DNA of 64,000 bases from Serinus canaria (lineage: Eukaryota > Chordata > Aves > Passeriformes > Fringillidae): contig NC_066315.1 of NCBI RefSeq assembly GCF_022539315.1, positions 21,179,649 through 21,243,648 of the forward strand, given 5' to 3'. The notes below the pieces were generated by a model. It made no database searches. It was not told the DNA's origin and was given only the letters and a program-made list of their open reading frames with translations. Both the position numbers and the translations under genes were made by a program. Below, piece after piece: positions 1 through 10,000 of the stretch. The stretch's first letter is position 1; each line of letters starts with the position of its first letter.

Positions 1-280
1 CAAGTGGAATGCATTGTGGAAGATTGTTTACCTGAAGGGGATTGGTAATTGGATTCTGATGTGAGTGTTTTGATTCATTGACCACTTGAATCCGTGTGTG
101 TGTGTCGGAACTGTTGGCTGACAATCATGAGATTCTGTGCAGTTGGGTGCTTGTGCAGATTCACTTTAGATGTAGTGTAATATAGTATAGAATAATATAC
201 TCTAATAAAGTAATTAATTAGCCTTCTGATATCCATGGAGTCCTCCTCGTCATTTCTCCTGGATGTTGGGCAAAAATATC
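1..280 (+). mobile_element. Endogenous retrovirus LTR, left-truncated by window edge (copy 1)
   Basis: This segment aligns over most of its length with the reverse complement of about 20615-20857. Shared blocks include tatagtatagaataatatac (181-200), a shared ATAAAG just after it, and a block with gagattctg, gcagtt and gtgctt around 131-152. An AATAAA at 204-209 is in the position expected for an LTR poly(A) signal. No coding sequence accompanies it here. The exact right edge is uncertain (about 265-340). It sits in the last MINDY3 intron in the sense direction, ending about 100 bp before the last exon. The family resembles passerine ERV LTRs; the class (ERVL or ERVK) is not assigned. Confidence 0.8.
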
Positions 281-385
281 ACCAAGAGATGTGTATCATA
301 ACACATCCCCTCCTGGCCTGGTGAAAATAATCACCTCATCTTCCAGTTCTTGAACAGGCTGACAGAGTTGGGTTTACTTTGACAG

Positions 386-535
386 GTCATGTATGTGGAA
401 GGCACAGCAGTTGTCATGGGCTTTGAAGAGCCAATGCTGCAGACGGACGACACTCCGGTGAAGCGCTGCTTGCAGACCAAGTGGCCGTACATAGAGCTGC
501 TCTGGAGCACAGACCGATCCCCTTCCCTGAACTGA
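386..535 (+). CDS. MINDY3: MINDY3 (FAM188A) last coding exon, C-terminal 49 residues
   Basis: MINDY3 is a MINDY-family deubiquitinase that cleaves Lys48-linked ubiquitin chains. The exon starts after an AG acceptor (ttgacag ending at 385) in phase 0 with VMYVEGTAVVMGF and ends with the stop TGA at 533-535. The end reads CLQTKWPYIELLW then STDRSPSLN, which matches the conserved C-terminus of vertebrate MINDY3 as I know it, with only a few conservative differences from human (E for D, V for I, S for T). The polypyrimidine tract before the acceptor is short and purine-interrupted. Only the C-terminal tail is here; the catalytic Cys/His exons lie to the left of the window. A partial shadow reading frame on the opposite strand is not a gene. 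Confidence 0.96.
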   Translation, partial: VMYVEGTAVVMGFEEPMLQTDDTPVKRCLQTKWPYIELLWSTDRSPSLN

Positions 536-1430
536 CCTGTCCAGGAACAACGCCCAGCCGGCGCATCTCCGCGGGGACACGGAACTGGAGCTTGACTGTG
601 TGGAGTTATACACTGGTATCATTGAGGAATTGTAAATAATGATTACAAACACTTTTTCAGTGTTAATTGGAATATTTAATTTTTTAATCAGATTGATTTC
701 TATTATAATAGTTTGTCTTTTTTGGCCACTGTAGTACTGTTAATGTGAGTTATCCTAAAAAAAAATAGCCTACTTACAAAGTCTTACCATTATTTTGCCA
801 TCTCATGAAGATTTGAAAAATTCTGCTATTGCAGAATCTGCGTATTAGATGTCAGATCTTTAAACATAAAACATATTCAGCTTTCTCAGAATCATATAGG
901 CATGTTTTATTATTTAAATTATATTAGCTTACATTACAGTACCATAACGTGTGGACTAGACTGGCCTTTGCACTGGATATGTTTTAATGAGTTTAAATTT
1001 TCTGCAGTTTTTCCTAAAATCTAATTTCACCTAAAGAGCTTGCACAATGTGACATAAATAAGACACATTTTTAGGAATAAGTATAATTCTGAAATACTCT
1101 TTCTTGGCAGTTGTATATTACTGTGGCTTAGTTATTGGGCATGTTAAAAGTGAACAGAAAACCTGAGAAAAAATAGATATCTTAATATTTATTTGAATTT
1201 GTATAAAAGAATTGTAAAAACAGCAGAATTTCTTGTTCTATAATCTTTAAACTATTCAAAACTTACAATATTGCCAAATACCTCTTCTTAATTTGTCCAA
1301 ACAGCAGTGTAAGCCAGCATTACTGTATGTGTTAAGTGCATGAGAACATCTGTTATTACATTATTATATTCCTTTATTTATTATCAACTTCTTAGCCCTA
1401 AAATAAAATCTTTTCCTTGAATCATATATG
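536..1430 (+). other. MINDY3: MINDY3 3' UTR (inferred extent)
   Basis: AT-rich sequence follows directly after the MINDY3 stop. The extent is inferred from the first canonical AATAAA downstream of the stop (1402-1407) plus a usual cleavage distance. It contains many AT-rich stretches but no recognised repeat or open frame of interest. Longer forms using later AATAAA hexamers (for example near 2738) cannot be excluded without transcript data. Confidence 0.55.
1402..1407 (+). terminator. Candidate MINDY3 poly(A) signal AATAAA
   Basis: This is the first canonical AATAAA after the MINDY3 stop codon. A T/GT-rich stretch follows about 30 nt downstream (tgtttggttt near 1437), the usual arrangement of a cleavage and polyadenylation site. 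Use of the site is inferred. Confidence 0.5.
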
Positions 1431-3659
1431 ATTTAATGTTTGGTTTACTTGGACTTGTTTCCTGCTTCTCTGAGATGATGAAAAGGAACCACAGGTTTAG
1501 AAATGTCAACTTTCAAGTTGAATGCATCTTGGGGGAGAAAAAGCCTACACCAAAAGGTAATTTCCTAACTTCTGGAGTTACCATGATCATTCCTTATTGC
1601 AGACAGACAGCAGAGTATCTTAGTATTAAGAGGGTGTTTTTGTTAGATTTCTTTTTCTTGAAAAAAAAAAATTCCTTTGCAGATTACAATTATTTGGAAA
1701 GATTCCTTAATTGGACTCACTTTATTTAGAATGCAAGTAGTCTGTCTTGCAGTTTGGGCTTGACATTAAAAACTTGTGCAGCAGTGGTATTACTGCTGAA
1801 AAATATAGATAAATAAGGAGAATCTGCTTGTCAAGTATGGAATTTTATTTTTCAAAAAATAGCCCACTCTCATAAAATTGATGTTCTATCTTACAGAAAA
1901 AAAAAAAATTGATGTGAGATCTGTCTTTAAGCATCAGTCCGGATTAAAACCTCTGCTGTACTCTACAGACATTTAGCTGATGATAGTGTGATATAAGAAC
2001 CCTCATTCCTGTATCCTTTTTCCTTCATACTGCCTAGTTGTTAGAGGCCTGGATTCTGGATTACTTCACTTATTTTTGGATACAGAGGCTAACTGAATGC
2101 TATATGGCATTCAGGCAGCTCGTTTGAGAGCCTCAGCCAAGTGAACCTTTCTGGCCTTTCTTCTGTGATGAGCACAATGGGTGAGATTCTGCCTTTGTGG
2201 AAATTCACTTTTTGTCCCCTAAAAGAATGTGGCTATTTAGATGGCAGACTTAAAACATGCAGGACATAAATGTTTGCTTCATTTTATTTGCTTTCAGAGA
2301 AAAATAGCTAGAAACCTATATACAGGTTGTTCTGCTCTAAGTGCTGCCTATGTGTGTGTGTGTCTGTATATATTGCAGTTTGCAAATTGAGACCTAGTCA
2401 ATGAAATCAGAGCACTCTATGGAATTAAGTGCATGCTGTAAGTAACCAGAGCAAATTGATAATGCTAACTGTAAGGAAGTGTGTGAGCTAAATATGCAAG
2501 TAAATGACATTTTGATTAATAATCTTGGGGGTTTTATGTATTGCAGAGTCGTTCAATTTTAATTGCCAAGGAAAGGTCAGTATCTTCTGGCAGACAACTA
2601 CTATCCTAGCTGAAAACATGGTGGAGTTAGCAGGATGTTGGACAGTTGGTCTGGAAAACTGGCCTTTCCTTCCCATGTCTCAAAACCCTTTGAGACAGAA
2701 GATGCACGTTGGTGTGGTTTTGCTCTAAATTCACTTTAATAAAAAAGAGGTGTCAGGGGAGGAAGGGTCCTGGGGTCAAGTGCTGGGTAAATGGTAAAAG
2801 AAATTATTCCCACTTCAGACTATACTGAGGTTCACAGTCAGGCAGCTCCAAATAAGTTATCTAAGTAAATAATGGAAAAACTACTTCCAGTGCTTCATAC
2901 TAGCCCAGATGAGTTATATTTGAAGGCTGATAGCTACCAAATCCATATTTGCTTTGTTGAAGTCTGAACCATTTAAAGGTAAGCAGCCAGTATGAACCCA
3001 AATGTAAATATCCTTTTTAGAATCCACACAAAGGGCCCTTTGAAGCAGTGAATCACTTGAATACATGCTGGGCATTTTGGTTTTTTGGATGCTTTTGTTG
3101 AAGTTCTGTTCCTTCAGATTGTTAAAATTTATGCTTATCCGGTTCACATATATGCTTTCTCTTATCTCTTCAGTTCTTGTGTGGATGAGTTTAGGTTAAA
3201 GAAGCCCAAGATGGGTCTTGATGGAGCAGGCAAGCAGAAACAAGAACCTCCCTTACTGCAATGCACTGACTGGCTGTCCCCCAAGATGAGCGTCTGCAGT
3301 CAGGCTGTGGACAGCTACTCTGAATCCTCCTGCTTTGCAAGCAAGGCTGCTCAGCACAAAACATCTAGCATGCTCTGGAGAGCACCTTCACAGCTTCACT
3401 GTGCTGCAGCTCTGCTGCTGGTGCCAGCCAGAGGTGCAATGGGAAGGAATACTGCATCCCCAGCTTCCTCTGCAGCATCCTGTCCTTTGGGGTCTCACAC
3501 ACAGTCTCTGCTTTCACCAGCATGGTAGATTGGCTCATTACACTCCCTTTTACATTGATTTTGTGTTGTTAATACCTATAACTAATGAAAAATCAGTATT
3601 TCCATGGTATCTCTTCAAAATAAACTGATTTTTCTGTAGACTATATGCTTTGATTGATA

Positions 3660-3706
3660 GATTTATTTAATCTGCTTTGATTCAGATTGAGCAGATTAAA
3701 TCAATC
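3660..3706. repeat. Imperfect inverted repeat (17-bp arms, 13-bp loop)
   Basis: The left arm at 3660-3676 pairs with the right arm at 3690-3706 with one mismatch; the inner 11 bp (tttaatctgct / agcagattaaa) pair perfectly. The loop is 3677-3689. It could be a chance AT-rich palindrome, a remnant of a small DNA transposon, or a hairpin. Confidence 0.6.
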
Positions 3707-5172
3707 TAAAATTAGCTTTAAAGCTTTTCATGTAGGAATTACTTCTGCTAAGATTTTTAACTTGGACAATGTTCAGAAAGGTAAAATTCAAAGAGGAATG
3801 CTGAACATTTTTTGTCAGCATGTCATCCTGGATTCAAACTCACTCTCGTTGTAATGCGTGGTCACATCCTCATTTTATCCTCTTGCAACACAATAATCAA
3901 TACAAAATACTGTCTATGTATTACAGTTCAGGAGAAGGCTTCTGGCCTACAGAAACAAAACTAGGAAACAATTGAAAGAAAAGGTAGGTTTTCCATGGGA
4001 ATTGGACATTTTAACTTCTGTACTGCCATATTTTGAAAAGAATAGTAAAATTATCGCTTATTTTATAAGATTTATCCTAAAAGCCTATATGATTCTTTGA
4101 AATACTTGTTCCTTTGTTAGCAGGTTCATTACTAAATAATAGCATAAATAACATTAAAGTTCTGATAATGGAGCCTCCTAAAAAATATTAATATTTAAGC
4201 CTTGCCTCAACAAATCTTTGCATAGAAGATTAGACTAATCTATTTTTAAGACTGGAAATACCATAATGACATACTAACATCACTGAATGCACATAATATT
4301 AGCAGTAGAAATTCACACCATGAATCTTATATTTTTTTCATAAATTACTTAATCCCACATCTGACCTTCCATTTATTCTGTAAGGTAGATAATGATTTTT
4401 AGACTCTTGGCTAAATGTTCTTATAAAAGCTCTCTGTCCTAGCTCCAGGTATGGTTCTAGAGCTTATTAAGACTTTTTAGTTAGATAGTCAAAGGAGTTA
4501 ATGTATCAGACCACAGGTATGCTAAAGTGCAAGCTTCAGTCTACCAACAACTGGGGGAGCTGCTTACCTCTTATGCAGTGCAGATCAGTGTGCACTTCAA
4601 ACATTACTGAAGTCCAAGGAAAGCAAGATGTGAAATAAGCTCTAGTGATCAGAACACTAGAATTGATTTGGAATATCCTGCATGCATATGTCTCTATAGA
4701 GAGGAAAAAAAAAAGGGAAAAGTGTAAGGGGGAGGGGGGGACTGCTGTAGATTAACACTTTGGTGGTAAAAGGATCTTGAAAGAGAGTTCCTTCTTTACA
4801 TGTCTTCCTATAGGTTTTAGCACTAATAGCCATTTGAAGCACTTTTTTTGCTTTTTAAAATTTAGCTCAAAACAATCAGGTTAGGTGGCATGTGTTTCTA
4901 AGTGAAAGGCAGGTACAAGGGGAACACATGAAAACTGCCTGTGTTCTTCAGCTTCATTTGTGTGAACACTCACCTCTCTCCAAGTGTGCTAATTACTGAA
5001 TTTTAACTGTTTTGAATGGATCAGTAAAAGAGGCTACAGCACCAGAATGTGCTGCCTTTTCACTTCTGAGTGCCAGTGCTCTGGACTGCAGCCTGAGCAG
5101 TTCTCCGAGCCCCGGAAACTACATTTGTGACACTCAACCTTGGAACTGATTGCTATGCTAAAAAGGAGCGTT

Positions 5173-5216
<44 letters not shown>
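5173..5216. repeat. (ATC)n microsatellite, about 14.7 units
   Basis: An uninterrupted ATC/CAT run of 44 nt. On the opposite strand it reads ATG repeats, which produces an artificial poly-methionine open frame that is not a gene. It is likely to vary in length between individuals. Confidence 0.97.
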
Positions 5217-6880
5217 TGTTTAGCATAAGCTAACACAAGTTCTAAACACATTCAATTGCCTTAAAATTGCCTGACTTTTAAGAGTAAAGTCATTTAGAAG
5301 CACCTCACTTTTGAATTTATTACTGGTGCTTAGATCTGTAAGAGATACTTGTACAATGCAAAATAATACAATAGTGTCAATGGTGACTTTTCACTATTTA
5401 GCAAATAAATTTGGCATGAATATAATGCAGGCAGAATTAAGGGATATTACAAGCCTGTGGGGACAGCTAAGGCTCACACAGTTAATGCTGGAAATAAACA
5501 CACAGTTCTATTTTTGTGAAAAGGAATGTCAGTCTTATCTGAGTAATCTTGCCATAAAGCATTTAAAATAAACACAAAAGTAAAGTAACCAGAACCTCAC
5601 AACAAAACAAAGTGCTCTCAACTGCTTTCATAGGTAGATTTAATATAGCATGTTTATAAATGGGTTCTCTATTATTTTGATCTTTCTCTGATTCTGTTTG
5701 GACATTTCTCTGTTATAAATGCTGAGAAACAATTCTCTTTCTTTGTTGTTACTGAGCTGATTACATGGAAAATAAGATGTTTCTCCTTTTCTTCCTACCT
5801 TTGCGTTGGCCAGAAAAAACTATTAATAGTGCTGTCCCCTCAAGATGTGAATGTGATGCCACACAGCTTCGTAGGGGAAGGGAGCATTTCAGGCAGCCAG
5901 GTTTTTCTATACATTCTTAGTAAAATCAGTTAAAACTCTGCTGTGGAGCTTGCAGGGGCAGAACAGCTCGAGACAGGAGTTATACAGCCCCATCCTTTTA
6001 ATTTACTCTTACGAAGAAATTACCAGAGGAGCTTTCTAGAAGTACCGTTCCATTTATGTACCACGTTCAATTGGTTATTTCTGCGGGCAAAGCGGCACCT
6101 GCACCTGCATGGAGCTGTGCTAAAGGCTCTCCTCGGTGCCAGTGCGAGGTGCCCCCTTCAGCTCACGAAAGCTCCGCGTAGCCAGGCACTCACAGGGAAA
6201 CCTGGAGAGCAACAGAGGAATCGCATCTTCGAAAGCGTTCTGAACTCTGCCCTGCTCTACATCTTTCCCGTGGTTAGAAGAACTTTTATTCGTTGCTGGC
6301 GTTCTTTGGTTTCTATTTAATAATGGCCATGCGGAGCAACCAAATAACAATCTGAGGGAGGTTTACATTTTTTCAATGCACTTTAGTTTCCTAAAAGAGA
6401 TTTTCAAGTATTAGGCTCTTCAGTACAGGCACTTGAAAATTATGGAAGTCGAGAGAAATTCAACTCGAAACCACTAGCCCACACTCCGGCATCTCCCCCC
6501 GTGAACACGACCGGCCCACGGCAGCCATCGGTAGCTGCTGGGCAGTCAGGAGGTGTCCAGTTTAGCCGGCGTTTGTCGCAGATCCCCCGGCGGAATTCCC
6601 GGCGCTCGGTTTCCGCAGCCCCGCCGGGCGCCGCGTATGGGCAGCGCTGCCCCGCCGCCGGCCGCAAGCCGCCAGGGGGCGCCCGAGCGCGCGTCCCCCG
6701 GGGGGCGAGCGGGGCCGAGCGGGGCCGAGCCTCCCGCGCCGCCCCCCGCCCGCGCACGGCGGCAGCCTGACCGCACCTCTCCGCTCCGCAGCTCTGCGCA
6801 CCGCCCTGCTCCGCTCCGCACGGCTGCCGCACAACTGCACTCCGCTGTGCCAGCGGGAGCCGGCCGCGGAGGCGGCGAGG

Positions 6881-7065
6881 ATGCTGCCCCTCAGTCGCGG
6901 GCGGCCCCGCCGCTGGCAGCACCCGCTGCTCCTCCTGTCAGCGCTGCTCTGGGCGCCGGCGCTGGTGGCTTTCAACCTGGACGAGGAGAAGCTGACGGTG
7001 TACAGCGGACCCCCGGGCAGCTACTTCGGGTACTCGGTGGACTTCTACATCCCCGACCCCAGCAC
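6881..7065 (+). CDS. ITGA8: ITGA8 exon 1: signal peptide and propeller start
   Basis: Codons 1-61 plus 2 nt. The ATG at 6881 is chosen because it opens a signal peptide: basic [12 protein letters not shown], hydrophobic core [16 protein letters not shown], and the family's mature start at F31. The context (gcgaggATGc) has a purine at -3. It continues [21 protein letters not shown], blade 1. Donor gtgagt at 7066. Confidence 0.97.
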
Positions 7066-10000
7066 GTGAGTGCCGCGCCGGGGGTGGCGGGGCCGGGCCG
7101 CCCCCGCTCCCGGGGAACGCTTCGGGAAGGCGGCGGGCGTACGGCGGCGTCGCGCCCGCGGGGTGACAGCGCTCGTCTCCCGCCTGTCCCTGTCGTCCCG
7201 GTGACCTCCCGGTGTGTTTCTCAGGGTCAGTGTCCTCGTGGGAGCTCCCAAAGCCAACACAACGCAGCCAGACATCGTGGAAGGAGGAGCGGTGTATTAC
7301 TGCGCCTGGCCCGCCGCCCGGTGCCGGCAGATCCCCTTCGACAACACCAGTAAGTGCGCGGCTGTCCCGCGGCGCAGCGCTGTGCGTGTAGCGCCGCCGT
7401 GCCCGGGACCCCCTCGGCTCCTCCGCGATCCTTGTACTTGGGTCGCTTTGATCCGAGTATCTGCACTCGGATAGAAATCCCGCTCCTGGGAGTCTGAATG
7501 CATGTGCTCTTGCAGGAAAGGGTTTAATGGTCCCCAGAGAAATAACAGGATTGTGACCTCCAGGATCCGTAGTTCATCTTAATAATTGCCTTTTTTTTCC
7601 TTCTTCTCTGCTGAAAGGTATTTTTGGCAGATTCCTGCTTTTGAAAATACTTTTGCACTTTCAGAAGGCAAAGCCCAAAAGCCTTGTCTCACACTTCTCT
7701 GAACCATAGAAATAACAGGATTTCTAGTGTTTGCTGTTATTTTCAACGAGGGGATTTCTGGCTGTTCAGATGGATGAAGTGCCTCGTGTGGCATGCTTAT
7801 TTAATTCTATTCGGAAAGCAAGAATTTTGTTTCAGAATACTGAAGCTAGATGCAAACCGATTTAGGCACAATGTGGATAGATTATATCCACTTCCAAAGT
7901 CCCAAGACAGATGTTTCTTATTTAATTAGAGGGAACACAAGTTTTAAACAATTCAAGCTGTTTATGTTTTCTGTTGTCTCTTTATAGGTTTTGAAAATAA
8001 TTTAAACCTAGTGTTTGCAGAGACTTTAAAACTGCTTCCTTTATTTAGGCAGACTTTGACAGTTTGACCATTAAGTGAAAGTTATAATTCTTTAGGTTAT
8101 ATTTAATCCTAATATTTGTGGTTTATTGAAATGTGAACACATTACAATTTTTTTGTTTGTTTTTTTTTTTCTGAAAAAAGTTAAATTAGAAGAGCTCACT
8201 TAACTGTAGCAAATAAGCAGTGCAGTTCTTTACTCTTCCCAACTCCAGCCACCCACATCTTATTACTGTGTTAGTGTCTAGGAATACTGATCAGGATGAC
8301 TTTCCCACCATGCTGAGCATTCTTCAGAACAGAGTAAGTGGGAGTTCATTTGTGTGTATATGGCTACTGGGGCAGGTAAAACTATGTACAGCATCTGGTT
8401 ATATATATAAATTGAAATGTATATAGACAGTATGCATACATTATTTTAATTGTGATATGTTCTGAGTGCACATATTTAAAGTAAAACCAGGAAATAGAGG
8501 AAATAATAATGTATTTCCCATCTTACAGTTAGACAGTTCGTGTAACAAAAGTGGAATGTATTATCTATACAAAATAATTTCAAGTTTGAATAGAAAACTT
8601 AGAGACCAAATGAAAATTCCATCGCATTTTTGAAGGGGAGTTTTGAAAAATTTATGAAAATCTAGTGATGAAACCTAGAAGGACATCTGACTTTCCTGTG
8701 GGAAACTTGGGACAGCTCCATACTCTTCACAGAGATGTCTTTTTGCAGATACTATGTTTTGAATAAAGGCACAAACAAACTGGGAATAAGTATATCAATA
8801 AGGCTTTAGACTGTATCACACAACTATTCATTTTGGAATCTTCAAAGGGTGGTTCATTGTGTCTTCCTGAGCTGGTTGTGTCCTCTGGATAGAATACCGC
8901 CTTGCAGACAGCTGAAGTTAAGCCAGAGAGCAGCTGTGGTGTAGGCAGAGATGCACTGTCCTTGTGGGAGGGATGGCAGCATAGGCAGGTTTAGCAGCGC
9001 TGCCCCTGGCTCTGGAATGCCAGTCCCAAGAGCAGTAAAGGTGTCATTTTGCACAGTTCAGCAATGTCCTGTGGACGAGGACCCAGGGAAGAAGGTTTTG
9101 CATGGCTTGTACCACGCCCTGTTTTTTACTGCCAGCAACAGAAAGGCCATCTCCAATATGCTTTACATGACTCCTGCTGCAGATTTCTGGATGTCACTTT
9201 TTTCTCTCCCAAACCCTTTATTTACAGGATCAAGTTTTCCTTCTTTCCACTATTGCCCCCAGCAGAGTAGTCCACATGAGCTCTGTCCTAGGTGAAACTA
9301 TTTCAAATAGTCTGTCACACAAAGTTTCTTTTGAAGTGTTTAGCTCTGTTATACCTACTGGGACTTAGATAGTCCTTGGTAAATATGTGGAGTGTTTCCA
9401 GTTTGTGGCTCCTGTACAGGCATCTTGTACTCATTATGCCTTCTCCTACAACATCACTCAGATGTTGTTGCTATTCCTATTTTTAATATTTATTCTAATA
9501 AACAGAGAAAAGTCAGTCTGGGTTGTCAAAGATCATACAAAAAGGTGATGATGATACTGGTAACTGACTTGGGGGCTTTTTCTTCTTCTTCCAGTGCCCT
9601 TACCACAAGATTATTCTTTCTTCCAAAACAGAAACACTCAAAAGTTGTTAGAAGACTAAAAGTTCAGTTGTAGCAGCTTTAATATTGAAGATTAATGTTT
9701 CATGCCTTGTAGGAGATCTTTAAGAGTCTTTTAAAGCTTTGAGAATGTTTTCTGAAACAAAACAGAAGAACTACAGAGGCTGCTTCAGAGCTGAAAACTT
9801 TCATTTTAATGCATTTTTTTGCAATGCTTCAATTTTTCAATACTTTCTTCTTGACTCTAACTAAATAATATCTCTTTCAGTTAATTAGCTAAGCAAAGAA
9901 CAATAAAAAAACCAAAACTACTGAATAATTTGGAGCATTCTTAAATAAGTTCAGAAGTATAAACTGAGTGGAACTGGAAAGAACTGGAAAGAAAGGCAGT

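Larger units (their letters stand above)
1431..6479. other. Intergenic region MINDY3-ITGA8
   Basis: No gene is recognised. It holds an imperfect inverted repeat (3660-3706), a G-rich run near 4728-4740, an ATC microsatellite (5173-5216) and a somewhat GC-richer block around 3190-3530 with overlapping open frames of 147 and 97 codons that I do not recognise as a protein. The last 500 bp rises in GC toward the ITGA8 promoter. Confidence 0.7.
6480..7420 (+). promoter_or_regulatory. ITGA8: CpG-rich promoter island of ITGA8
   Basis: Base composition switches sharply from AT-rich to G+C- and CpG-rich over exons 1-2, intron 1 and about 400 bp upstream of the start codon. GC-box-like sequence is visible (ccgccccccgcccg, 6739-6752), as are three tandem 10-mers ending in gagc (6701-6730). 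I see no TATA box at a suitable distance, so a CpG-island promoter with dispersed start sites is inferred. The transcription start cannot be fixed from sequence. The long open frames on both strands here are a by-product of high GC. Confidence 0.8.

Noticed and set aside
374..652. Minus-strand 92-codon frame over the MINDY3 exon
   Set aside because: Shadow of the MINDY3 last exon; no independent support.
5034..5216. Minus-strand frame beginning with a run of methionines
   Set aside because: Produced by translating the ATC microsatellite on the other strand.
6440..7353. Several long open frames on both strands over the CpG island (up to 266 codons)
   Set aside because: They overlap exon 1-2 of ITGA8 in other frames, have Pro/Arg/Ala-rich content typical of GC-rich DNA and match no family.
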